Source: Chrysemys picta bellii
Lineage: Eukaryota > Chordata > Testudines > Emydidae
Reading direction: 5' to 3'
DNA: 64,000 bases
Assembly (NCBI RefSeq): GCF_011386835.1
Contig: NC_088799.1
Location: 74,915,302-74,979,301 of the forward strand
In this document: piece after piece, positions 36,872-47,891 of the stretch
Position numbering within the stretch: the stretch's first letter is position 1
Layout: every line of letters starts with the position of its first letter
Program-made: the position numbers and the translations under genes
Notes under the pieces: model-generated
Told to the model about the DNA's origin: nothing
The model's database searches: none
Seen by the model: only the letters and a program-made list of their open reading frames with translations

Positions 36872-36930
36872 TTCTATGCTGATGACGCTTGTTAAAAAAA
36901 ATCCATTAATTAAATTTGTGACTGAACTCC

Positions 36931-37215
36931 AGGCCCGCTGACAGAAATTCTGGGCCACAGGGCTGTCCCTAGGGCAGGCAGGGCCTGGGGCCGAAGTGAC
37001 GAATCCATCACTTCCAGGACCACCCATCACTCCTAGGCTACACACGAGTGCTACGGGGCTCGCGTTTTGTGGGGACCCGTGGGCTGGCATGACTGGCCAG
37101 CATGGTCATGCATGCCTAGGAGCCCTGCAGCCCACCCAGGCGATTTAAAAAAGCCCGGGGCTCCCAGCTACCACAGCAGTGGCATCAGCCGGGGGCCCCC
37201 GAGCCCTTTTAAATT
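36931..37215. repeat. GC-rich repeat fragment, unclassified
   Basis: An abrupt change to GC-rich sequence (cagggctgtccctagggcag, gcagggcctggggccgaagt, aagcccggggctcccagcta) that ends at cccttttaaattg. It resembles the interior of turtle hAT-type non-autonomous elements, but termini and target duplication are not visible. Confidence 0.45.
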
Positions 37216-40200
37216 GTATTGTTGAGGAAGATTTTTTTCTTGAGGCATAAAGAGGAAAATACAGATAATTTAAAGTTACAGGAAAAGTTAAGAGAAGACA
37301 GAGATCAAATACCATGCTGCATTGCTATACTAATTTTGTTAACTAACCTGGTTAATGTTGTTACTCTTCTTCTCTTTGTGGTAATTTTTCCAACAAAAGT
37401 TATTGGACACTCAAAAAATAAAAGTTCTTTTGTTAATGTTAATTGAATACCACACTTTAAATGTCACATTCACTTGTTTCTTGAATAATACTAACATTTA
37501 ATCCCAGAGTTTGGTTTGCTTTGGATATTTATCAACATGAGAGCTTTTAACAAGATTCTGAATGGTTTGCATACATTATTTAGGGAAACTTGAAAATCTC
37601 CGAGAGTCTCAACACATTATTTGCTTTAAGTAACTGGCAAATGTTCAGTAACTTCAAATGTGATTGAAATATAACTTTATTATACATACAGGTGAAATTC
37701 TGATTTTGCTTTCAGTCATGCATTCCCATTGACCTCAGCTGAGTTGCACAAGTGCATGTAAGGGCAGATTTTAGCCCATAATATTGGGCTTTTAAAAGCC
37801 TTGTCTAGAAAAAATATTAATGATAATTGTGCTTTTTTATAACTGTGATTATGACAAATGACAGTTGTCTCCAAGAACTGAATGACTTATTATTGTAGTG
37901 AATGCCTATAAATATGGGACCATAACAGAATCAGACCTCTTCATGGAGAATAGCTGTCCTGTTCCCAACATGGCTTGCCCCAGCCAGTTTCAAACAACTG
38001 AAACTTTGGCAGTAAAATGCCTGGATACCATTACACCTGACAAGGTAATTAATGAGAACAGAATCAGTAATTATGAGGTAGAGGAGAAAAGGAGAACTGG
38101 GCTCTCATCTCCTTTGACCACACACTGTAGAAGTCATTAAGCCAATCTAATATATGACCAAGCACTGGAAGACAGCTGTTACAAGGATCCTACTAGCCTT
38201 TTTTCAGTATAATGTTGCGATATAAAGATTGTCTTGGGGAATCATTAGGAAACTGAAAGGTAGCTAAATATATTGTAGATTTGTGATCTTGTATTACAAT
38301 GAATCTGTTGCAGTTTTTCATTACAATAAGGGATATGATTTTTCTTTTCTTTTTAAAGCTATTATGTCTATTATCCTGCTGACAGAATATTGAATATAGT
38401 GACCTGTAGAGATGTGGACATTCACTATTACACTTATTACCACTATTTCCATGTGGATAAAGTATATTTACTTTTTTAAAGTTCACAAAAACAATATAAC
38501 AAGCTACAATTCTATTGTTATAAATGTATAATAAATTTTCCATGCTTACTAATTAATTGTTGGAGAAAAAATAAAATCAGTCATTCTAATGGTTGAAACT
38601 ATGTTAGCATGTAGGTTGCAAGTAGGATGTGAAGATCTGATGTACGGATTTTTCTTTTAAATTGAACATTCAACTTTATTAGATACTGAAATATCATTCA
38701 ATTTTAAAATCCACATTGGTTTTAAAAAAAAAATCTGTAAAAATTATGATCATTTTACTCACAGCAGAATATTATCTAATATTCTTTTTAATTACAGTTG
38801 GTTAAAGGCAATATTTAAGTAATGAATACAGTCTAAAACAGTCAAATAGATGTTTAATTGTAACACTATCCCTAGAGCCAAACATTGCATATTTTTATAA
38901 TAAGATATGTGTTATTTGAAAAGGACTAAATGCTCCCCCTTCCACAGAAAAATCCACAGGGGGGGGGAAATATTCAAATACTCCAAATACTCTCTAGGAA
39001 TTAATGAAAAACACTCCTCTCATGAAGAAGAGATTTCTTTCTACAACAGAGAAGGACAAGGCTACAGCCTTCAGACCCTGTGAAGCTGGAGGATCAACAG
39101 AGAAATCATGTCTCAAAACTGGCAGAGTCTCAAAACTTGCCAACGCTGACAACTTTATCATGAGTCTCACAATATTCGGTACTTTTCCTAAAGCCCCTGT
39201 TCCTGGCTTCCTATAATTGCAGAGGAATCTCAGTCTTTATTAAACAAAAAAAGGTGCATTTCTAACATTCATGGTTCTGAAGAAAAGCTTAAAGACATGA
39301 CCCAAGAGGGGTAACCTCAATGCTCGAAAACTAGAAGGCAAATTAAAAAAAAAAAAAAGTTAAATCTATTTTTAAAAAATGTCATGGTTTATAAGCCACT
39401 CATGATTTTTTTTAAACCCTTAGAGTTGGCAATACTGCAACCTGCAGAAGGTCTGACACTCCCAACTGTTCCTTAACCAATCAGTGAGCTGCACTGCCAG
39501 AACCATGAAGAAAGAAACTGCTGCTCATTGCTCCCTCCCCAATGACAACATACTATCTACCTTTATGAAGCAGCAGAAGCCATGGAGCTGCAATAAGTAT
39601 TAACTCACATGTGGATTTCCACTGGGGTGTATGCTACAAAGATTAGTTGCTCCCTCATTCCTTCCTCCCACCTCCTCCCAATTCAGAAAGTTCTAAATAT
39701 GTGGAAATTCCACAGAGGTATTTCCTTACTCTTGGGAGGTAGCGAACAGGCTATGTAGCTGCCACTCCCCAGTCCATGAGTTGTGGATCCTTTTTGCCCC
39801 TTCCATACCATACATGGGAAATACTATCTGAACACCAAAGTAATTTGAAAGGGCCTGAAGTCTAAAATGGGTTTAACTGAGAGGTGGCAAGATTACTTTT
39901 CACATCAGAGATTACATTGCGCACAGGGCCTAAATGAAAACTACTTGTCTTATGTTAGAAGTGTTGGCCGTTAAAAATACAAGCAAATTTGCTTGAAAAT
40001 ACCATGTGTTATGGAGCATGTAGAGGAAAATGAGGCGACATCTATCCACCTTACTCAACCCATGCCTTTTCCAGGCAAATCTTAAAGTTATTAAGAACAC
40101 ACGTTGAAACATGCATCTTCTACAAAGCCTTGAGTCCAGATGCTTTCCTATTTAGCAACAATTAAAGAGCAACTAAGCAGTAAACATTATCTACAAACCG

Positions 40201-41084
40201 GACAATATCTGTGTTATCTGCATCTAGCTCTGGCACAGTGCAGACAGAAATTACTGTGATTAATCCTGATGTTCCTGAGCCAGTAGTGCATCCTGCAAAG
40301 TACAATACAGAGTAAAAAGTACAAAAGACAGCCGTATATATTTCCCATTTAAGTGAAGATAACAAAAAATAGCTTTACCCTATGGGAGAAACTAAAGCAC
40401 CGCATTCAAAGAAAGTATGCAATTTTAAAAGAAGAGAAAATGTGAAAAGAAATGGAATACAAATGTCAGTAACATTCTGCCTAACCAAAGTGTTATAGCC
40501 AAAGTACTTAACCTGAAGCAGATACTGTTAAAAATTAGTGAAGCTGATACATTTATCAAAGAAAAAAAAAACTTTCTTGAGCACTAGTATCTTATTTCAG
40601 CCTACAACTTTAGTGAGCTGCAAGAAGGAAAAGCCAAATAGCATCCTACTCACATAAGACAAAAAGGTACATTCTAATTAAATATGAAGCTAACTGTAAA
40701 TCTGGGAAGGTGAACGGCACAGTATATAACATACTTGGATTCGCTGACCTTTTTCTAGTTTGCCTACACAGCCCTTACCACAGAATATCTATTAAACACA
40801 CTTCTATTAACAAATCTCTGTACCAAGGTTAGTCTTATTCAAGTAACAAGTGTAATGTACATGACATTTTAAATGTGGAATGCAATTAATAATTACCACA
40901 AAATAACATGTTTATATACAACATAGATACAATCTCAAAAGTGGTACTGTATCTAAAATGACCTCATTTCTTAGTACAGATAGAATATTTTTTCCTTAAA
41001 AAAATAAAATAGAAAATGTTGTTGCTTTTTTTTTTTTTTGATTCATCAAAAAAGAAAAGCCCCAAGGTCACCTGTCAATAACAG

Positions 41085-41440
41085 AACAAACCCTCAGTAA
41101 ATCACAGTGCTTCACAAATAAATTCCTCATCAGTAATTAAAACCAGGCTTCTCTGGCCCTGTGTTATCAGCTCATCAAATTCATTGCTCATCTAGAATAA
41201 CAGATCCACATCTGCAGTCATTACAGCACGCCAGATAAATCAATCCTCTCAATGATGCTTTGAGCCATCTCTGCTCCCTTTTAACCAGCCCGATATTTAT
41301 TTCCCCCTGACACTTCTGACATTCTATTTACTGTAGGCAAATGGAACTCATACGGCACCTTGTAATGGCTTTACCAAATCCCATTGTGGGGCATATCTTC
41401 GAAGACTGATGGTTGCAATAAACAAGGTTTTATGGTGTAA
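41085..41440. other. Candidate conserved non-coding element
   Basis: About 350 bp of balanced composition without repeat signatures, homopolymers or open frames. It holds homeodomain-like TAAT/ATTA sites (cagtaattaaaacc, gataaatcaatc) and palindromic-looking short words. It follows a T run and an A-rich tract. This texture is common in vertebrate enhancers in gene deserts, but conservation cannot be judged from one sequence. Confidence 0.25.
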
Positions 41441-41828
41441 GTGTGAGCTTCCAACTTTTTTCCTCCAGAATTTGACTTCTGCAGTGAAGAAGGTTTATTA
41501 CATTTGATTGCAGGTGGAAGAGCTGTTCCCATTTAGAACCCTGTTAACTAAAAGTCAGCAGAAAATTTTCAAGTTGATGTTATTTTTGTAATTTTACTTT
41601 TACATCAAAAACAACATTGGACAGAAATAGTTATAGCTACATTTCAGCTATCAAAGGGAAAACCTATAGTTAACCTGTTTTTCCTCTACTCAATATAGAG
41701 CAGCTATAACAAGTTTCCAAGTAGAATACAAAAGGAATATTTAGTTTCCCAAATAAGTACAGTATATCTATCATATATATTTTTCCACATAATTATATTG
41801 GTATAGTTATACTCCACCTTCAATGGTT

Positions 41829-41860
41829 TTTGTTTGTTTGTTTGTTTGTTTTTTTGTTTA
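41829..41860. repeat. (TTTG)n microsatellite
   Basis: Runs of tttg units followed by a T tract and tttgttt. Confidence 0.9.
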
Positions 41861-43569
41861 AACATATGCTTGTATATATTTAAATACATACACATGGAAT
41901 GGAAAAACTTATTTTGACCAATTTGAATGCAGTAAAAATCATGGATTCCAGACTGATAGCAAAACCCATAGCTTTTCAGCTTTGAGGCCTGTTAGACTAG
42001 TGTGAAATACACAAGCTCTGGGTTGTTGGATTTTTTTTAAAACACTGTTCCTTTGAGAGGTTGTTTTTAAAACACTATTTCTTTGAGCTGAAAACACCAC
42101 AGAAACACTTTTCAATATGAATCTTTACTGTTTACATACCACAGGTTTCCATTCAATTTCCCGTAAAAAAAAAAACCAATAGTTTAAGTGAAGGGGATAA
42201 ATAGTTTCTGAAGCTTGAAAATGTTTCCCAAAACACAAACTTTTTATTTAAAAGATTTTTAAAGGTTTTGCTATACCCAAAACACCACCAGATAATCCCA
42301 TCATTACATGCATGTACATGCATACACACATATTTATAAGATACACTCCAAATAGCATTACTTTAGTCTCAGTACCACCAGATCTGTACACAGTACCAAA
42401 TGACCTAATTACTGCTAGTGATGATTTTGTATTAAATGACTCAGAGATATTTTCAATTGCTACCTATGAATAATTTGACTGACAAAATGAATGTCTGATA
42501 TAGCAGAAACTAGCAGTCAATGAAGAAGGCAAAGTCCAGCTTGTGAAAGCTAGAAGTTACTCTGCCTAACCAACTGTACCTCAGTTGCATCTATGTCATT
42601 TTACACAAACCATTCCTTAGAGGTGAACTGCACTCCACATCATGACAGTAATTATGCGTGGCTCAAAATTGACTTGCATTAAATTACTGTCAGAGTGCTA
42701 GTGGATCTCCCCTTTAGCATATATTAAAATTTTATTTCTGTGTGTCAAATGATGCCTCACTCCAATAACATTTGAAGAAGGCTGTCAACTTCTTTTATTT
42801 TTTCTTGCTACAAGAATACAGTTAAAGCATACTGCAGGTTGTGTATGCCGAGATCCTCTTTTGAACACTGATTCAAAAATGACAAGATATAGTCTTTTCC
42901 TTAATGAAAATTCTATATTTACCACTCTATTGTTCTTGTGTTCAGATCCTACTGCTCTCTAAGGCCGAAGTTTGAATATATTGGGTTTTGAAATAATAGC
43001 CCAAGACACTGAGTTGTGAGATCATGATACATAAATGATGGGAGGGTTGTCCCCCATTCCCTACCCCCAAACACAAAAGGAAAACACAAATTCTAAGTTG
43101 GAACTCTTAAGAAGTCTATATTATCTGTAGCAGAAAGGAAATTATGTAGTAGTCTTCAGAGGACTCCAAACAACACAATCAGGAAATTCTGAGCAAAATA
43201 AATCTGCCTACTTGCCTTACCGCACAACCTACCAGTAATTCCTTGCTTTAAAGTCATGAAAATAATGCCCCATTGCTACCCTATGTTAACATTACATCAG
43301 TTTTTGCGTATTTAGTTACTTTCTCTGAATTCCATTTCAGATTTTTAAAATATTTTATCACAGTAAAGAGTGAAGTAGTTTAAAAAGAAATTAATTCAGC
43401 GCTGGAAATAGGTTCAGGACTGCTGCCACTGGAAATACTCTGCTTAATAATTAACAGGTATAGCACAAGTAGGAGGAGAATAGGCTCTCCTATACAGTCC
43501 AGCCAATATCTCTTACCACATTTTGGAGGAAGCAGTGAAGGGGTAATAATAATATATTTTATTTATAGT

Positions 43570-43790
43570 AGAATGAAGGGTGGTCCTGTGATTAAAGCAC
43601 AGGACCGGAAATCTAGGGGACCAATTCTCCACTTCTTTACATACCTCTGTAAAATTGGTATTCCGCCAATATCTATGGAGTTACATCAGTCATAAGTGGT
43701 GTGGGGTGAAGAATCAGGCTCCTAAATTCTATTTCTGTCACTGGTGCAGACTCCTGTTGTGACCTTGAGCTGCTCACATAGGTTCACGTT
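43570..43790 (+). mobile_element. MIR-type SINE interrupted by an ancient repeat
   Basis: The tRNA-like head is at about 43573-43620 (gtggtcctgtgattaaagca, caggaccggaaatctagggg). The conserved-core part resumes at about 43725 (tctatttctgtcactggtgc, then ttgtgaccttgagctgctca). The roughly 100 bp between (ccaattctccacttctttac ... gtgaagaatcaggctcct) is a copy of the old palindromic family, apparently inserted into the SINE. Confidence 0.6.
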
Positions 43791-44330
43791 TTCAAAAGTC
43801 CCCACTGATTTTGCCTGCCCAATATCACACGTCTTGTCCCTAATACCCCACTGACTTCAGTATAAGTTATGTGTGCTCAGCATCTCTGAAAAATCAGACT
43901 CTTGGTGTTTTATGTTGAGCATTCAAAAACTGAGGCACCCAAATTTAGTGGCCACTTCCATGCTTCAGTTTCCCAGTAGTGATGAGTGCCATAGAAATGA
44001 ACACCTAACATTTAGGCACTGTTTCACATAGCAGAATCCACAGCCCCAAATTAGATGACCAGGTTCCCTATACATGTGGGAGAGTTAGGTGCTTAAGAAC
44101 AGATTCACAGAAATCAGCAAGATGAGCAGGGAGCAGCCTAAATGAACCAATAGGAAATGCCAAAGACAGGAGTATGGCCTAAATCCTGTTCTCCAAAGGG
44201 AGTTAAGTGCCTAACTCCAGGCCGGAGCTTTCTCCACTTGGGACTCAGAGCTGGGAACCCTCTCCTGAAAGCAGGTGCATAGATCTTTCTTACAAAATAA
44301 CAAGGAGGCTATAGTGATTGTGCCACTACT
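43790..44330. repeat. Ancient repeat cluster, unclassified
   Basis: Contains phrases common in degraded sauropsid repeats: tgctcagcatctctgaaaaa tcag, gaggcacccaaatttagtgg, cttcagtttcccagtagt and gagttaggtgcttaag. These resemble old SINE/LINE pieces around the tandem tRNA-like heads at 44.34-44.64 kb. Boundaries cannot be drawn. Confidence 0.4.
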
Positions 44331-44334
44331 CTTA

Positions 44335-44640
44335 TGCCCTACACACCACTGGTTAGATCACTCACCCAGAATGAGGTAGATCCAGGTTCAGACCCCCACT
44401 TTACCTCATGTAGAACAGAGACTTGAACCCAGGTCTCCCACCTCCCAAGCGAGGGCCCTAATCACTGGACTAAGGAGTATAGTAGGGGGAGCTCTCAATC
44501 GCTCCTTTTGAAGCTGTCCACTTTGCATAAAATACTTATTCATAGGAGCAGGGACTGGAACCTCGGTCTCCCAGATGAGTGCCCTAACCATGGGGCTATA
44601 GAGTCATTTTCACTCTCTCTCTCTGGCCCAATGGATCAGG
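44335..44640 (-). mobile_element. SINE-like repeat with two tandem tRNA-like heads
   Basis: On the minus strand there are two tRNA-like units. The first (about 44610-44530) reads ccccatggttagggcactca, then ctgggagaccgaggttccag with tccctgctc. The second (about 44467-44385) reads ttagtccagtgattagggcc, ctcgcttgggaggtgggaga and cctgggttcaagtctctgtt. Each has an A-box-like ggttagggc/gattagggc and a B-box-like ggttc-agtc. They are separated by about 60 bp. This fits a dimeric or tandem tRNA-derived SINE; the exact family is not identified. Confidence 0.55.
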
Positions 44641-44851
44641 CCCTACAGATAGGCATTCCCCTGCTGGGGGTCAAACAACAAGCTGCTCAGAGACACGAGG
44701 ACTTGGGCATGCCCACTGGCAGAAATTTAGGGAATTTTACCAGAACTTATGCACCATGTGAATTTAGGCACCTACATGCTTAGGTGGCAACTGAGAAGGG
44801 TATTTGAGAATCTAAATTTTGGACTTAGATGCCTAATGGGGCAGTTAGGTG

Positions 44852-45072
44852 CAGGGCCGGCTCTAGGGTTTTGGCCGCCCCAAGCAGCCAAAAAAAAAAA
44901 GCCATGGTCGCGATCGCGATCTGCGGCGGCACTTCGGTGGGAGGTCCTTCGCTCCGAGCAGGAGTGAGAGACCGTCTGCTGAATTGCCGCCGAATAGCTG
45001 GACCTGCCGCCCCTCTCCAGAGTGGCCACCCCAAGCACCTGCTTGCCAAGCTGGTGCCTGGAGCCGGCCCTG
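44852..45072. mobile_element. hAT-type MITE, 221 bp, GTTAGGTG target duplication
   Basis: Starts cagggccggctctagg and ends cctggagccggccctg, inverted with one mismatch. Perfect 8-bp duplications gttaggtg lie at 44844-44851 and 45073-45080. The interior has an A run (44889-44899) and CpG-rich sequence (gtcgcgatcgcgatctgcgg). There is no transposase frame. The 8-bp duplication and CAGGG terminus are typical of hAT elements. It landed in the ancient repeat that contains several copies of the word ttaggtg. Confidence 0.93.
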
Positions 45073-45289
45073 GTTAGGTGCATAAATCACTTTGTGTATC
45101 TAAAGCATTATCCCACCCAAAAATAATTTTTATTCTTAATGCAGATAATTTGCTTGTAATACATCTGCCTTGTTATTGGTAAAATTGTAGTAGCTTCTCT
45201 CCAGATAGGAATGTGACTATAGGTTTGTAAAATTCTGTGTATTTTCACTTCTGCTTAAACATCTCACAGAATGAAAATCAACACTTTTA

Positions 45290-45880
45290 TCAAAACTTGA
45301 GATCACATTATGGCCAGACCCTGAGCAGGCGTGCAGGGAGGGAAGAGATGAGCTTGCAAGGAGCCTCCCACTTTGCATTACTCATAATTGCAGCCATAAA
45401 CACAAAGACGGCTCCCTCCTTGTGCCACTAAGGGTGCTATGCAGCCTAGAAGGAGAGGGGAAGAGACGTGACATGGCCTTGCCCCGACTTCCTTGCCAGA
45501 AAGCAAAACTGCATGGGCAGAGAGAAGAGCACAGGCTGCACCTTTCAGGAGTTGTAGCAATGGGTGCACTCCTCCAAATGCTGGGGAACTTCAGGACATG
45601 CTGAAACAGAATGACCCCATTCTGCATTCCAGCTGACCTGAGACGCACGTTGCACCTCTCACCACCTTTGTACCTCCAAGAATTAGGAGCCAGCAGAAGA
45701 CCAAAGCAACAGCCCAGAATAGCAAGTAATCCAGCTGTGTGCTCCAATCATGTGCCGTTCCTCCTTCAACACACTTCTCCCTGCTCCGGTTCACCCTGTC
45801 CCAGGAGTAGAATGGGGAGGCCAGCACAGGACCATATACCAGCTCTATACTACCATGAAATCCCCCTTATGACTAAGAGT
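45290..45880. repeat. GC-richer block, probable old repeat, unclassified
   Basis: About 600 bp of clearly higher GC than both flanks, with opposing ORFs up to 121 codons (45382-45747 minus, 45611-45898 plus) and no domain signature. The phrase 'ccccattctgcattccagctgac' type of sequence near 45613-45640 occurs in reptile repeats I have seen, but I cannot name the family. A conserved exon is not excluded but no splice-flanked frame is convincing. Confidence 0.35.
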
Positions 45881-47883
45881 TATGGGGAGATTCATTAGTT
45901 TTGCCCTTGCCTGCCTGTTTTTGTTTTTTGTTTTTCCTTGTTACTGTGTATTTCCCTTTGCTGTTATTTGGTCCTTAAAACATCTTGCCAAAATGAATGA
46001 ATTTAGAATAAAGTAGAATATCAATTATCTGAAGGTCTTGGTAGAGAATCTTAAACTAATCAATGTTTGGATAATCCAGGGAGCTAGCTAGTTTGGAATC
46101 AGCCCACTGCTGACTTGAAAGTGTCCTGAGACAGAGCATCTGATCACCAACAACTTTAGAGAAGTTCCACTTTAAAAAACAGGTACAGTTTGGCCCCAGA
46201 AACTAAAGGAGAGTGTGAGTGGCCAGATGATTTCCTAAGATTGGTCTGCATCCATCTTTATTATAGGAAGTGCTGCTGAGCTCAAAAGATTTAGGAAAAC
46301 TAGCTCATTGTCCACACTTTTCTTCAGTTTCTAGTGCAGGGGAGTACAGGAGCCTGATTTTCTTCTCACATAAATTGGCCTAAATTACAAATAACTCCAG
46401 TGAAGTCAATGGATTTACTATTGTGTAAGTGTAATCAGAATATTTTCCTAGGAGTCCAAACTTTATCAAATTCACACTTATCTGAAAGTGCAAAGGAACA
46501 AGACTCTAGGGTTTCAATACAGGAGGTTCACATATCCTAGGTTCTGATGACATTTTAAGCTACAGTGTCATACTTGTACCACATACTTGGTATCTTCATA
46601 CAAATTACTGGACTCTTGCTAGGATAGAGAAGATGTTTCTTTTTTCTTTCTGTGAGAACACATTACTAAGATGAAATTAGCTTCATAAATCTGAAATTCT
46701 ATAATTCCTTTATCACACAAACTAAGTCACTGTGCCTCCTGCATGTGTTCATAGTTAATGCTATAAGTTTTCTCTGATTTCGATGTGCTGCTGACTTAAA
46801 TCATGAAATGATTTAATTACCTTTTTTAATCAATCATTTTTACAATAGTTACTGAGACCTGGATTGTCTGTTTCCTGTTGTTTTCCAAATGCTGCAGCAT
46901 CCTGAAATGTGCTTGCAAATGAAAATGTCAGGAGTAGTACTCAAATCAAATCAGTATTCTCTGATGCTTTCTGCCATTACCAGCACTTTCAATGGGAATC
47001 TTATCCCAACACTGTAACCTGGGACAAGTGCAGCCTTCCCCATCAGCAGTCCAGGACATAAAAACCTGTATCTCCTCCAGGACTCCTTGTCCTGTTTTCT
47101 AGACAGACATCACCACTCCATGTCTTCCTTTTTATGGTGCAGGTAGGAAATTTAGGGAGGCACAAGTGGGTTGTGAGACTGCAGTAAACACATCTAGAAA
47201 GATACATCCTTTTAATAAACACAAACAACTATTAATTCCATTTAGAAGCAATCAGTTATATTAGTTGAGCTGTGGCAGCCTGGCTTTATGCTACCAGAGG
47301 TAACTAACAGGTAATTCCAAACAAATTAATATAGTTATCAGTTTCCTGGTCAGGAGAGGGTTACCAGCTCTTAATTTTGAGGTTATTCATAGAGCAGGAA
47401 GAACTATCGTGCTGCATTTCACAGCAGATCTGACTTCTGAATAACTAACAGGATTCAGTATTTGGCTATTGATACCATATAACAGAACAAATTGCATTAA
47501 AAGAAACTTCATTCAGTGAGAAGCTGCAGCTTCAATTCAATCATCGGCATCATGTAGGTTGTGCTGATTCTATGGCCACACCAGAGTGCAAATGGGCTGA
47601 GTGGCCTCTTTGGATCCTCTACAGAGAAAAATGCCACTTTTTATAAAAGTTTTTACTACTCATTTTCTAAGGATGAGTGAACGCCATAAGATCTGACCAT
47701 AAATACTGTACATGCAAAATCTTAACATTGTTTTCTCCATGAAGATTTATTGTTTTCTCTTTGAAAGCATGAACCTGGAACCTTTACTCATGTAAGTAGT
47801 CCCACTGATTCCAGTAGTGTTACTCATGCGAGTAAGGGCTGCAGGACAGGATTTAAATTATTAATTAGACGGTGAAAGTAGTA
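45881..47883. other. AT-rich non-coding DNA, no gene seen
   Basis: Contains two diverged copies of the ancient palindromic repeat, near 46345-46435 (actccagtgaagtcaatgga) and near 47765-47860 (ttactcatgtaagtagtccc ... actcatgcgagtaagggctg). No coding region recognised. Confidence 0.5.
47765..47860. repeat. Ancient palindromic repeat, TTACTCATG ... CATGCGAGTAAGG type
   Basis: The left arm ttactcatgtaagtagtccc and the right arm tactcatgcgagtaagggct flank actgattccagtagtg. The arms are imperfectly inverted around the centre. One of the clearest members of the window-wide family. Confidence 0.55.
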
Positions 47884-47891
47884 ACTATTTA

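Larger units (their letters stand above)
35920..36930 (-). mobile_element. hAT DNA transposon remnant with transposase C-terminus
   Basis: Begins with a hAT-like terminus tagggctgttgattaatcac and AT-rich subterminal sequence rich in ttaatcgc units (35930-36005), then a 3' untranslated region and the end of a transposase on the minus strand. The palindromic MITE at 36534-36871 splits the element. The rest (36880-36930: tgatgacgcttgttaaaaaa ... ttgtgactgaactcc) continues it. The other terminus and most of the coding region are missing. Adjacent DIRS sequence ends exactly at its left end, which suggests insertion into DIRS copy 2, but the far side cannot be found. Confidence 0.8.
37216..43560. 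other. AT-rich non-coding DNA, no gene seen
   Basis: No transposon with defined ends and no exon recognised. A diverged ancient repeat is near 37690-37780 (attcccattgacctcagctg). A repeat-like block lies near 39400-39500 (cactcatgattttttttaaa, agttggcaatactg). TTTG units occur at 41829-41860. The stretch 41085-41440 is listed separately as a candidate conserved non-coding element. Confidence 0.5.

Noticed and set aside
38193..38543. 116-codon minus-strand ORF
   Set aside because: AT-rich composition, no domain, no flanking splice signals that I can support.
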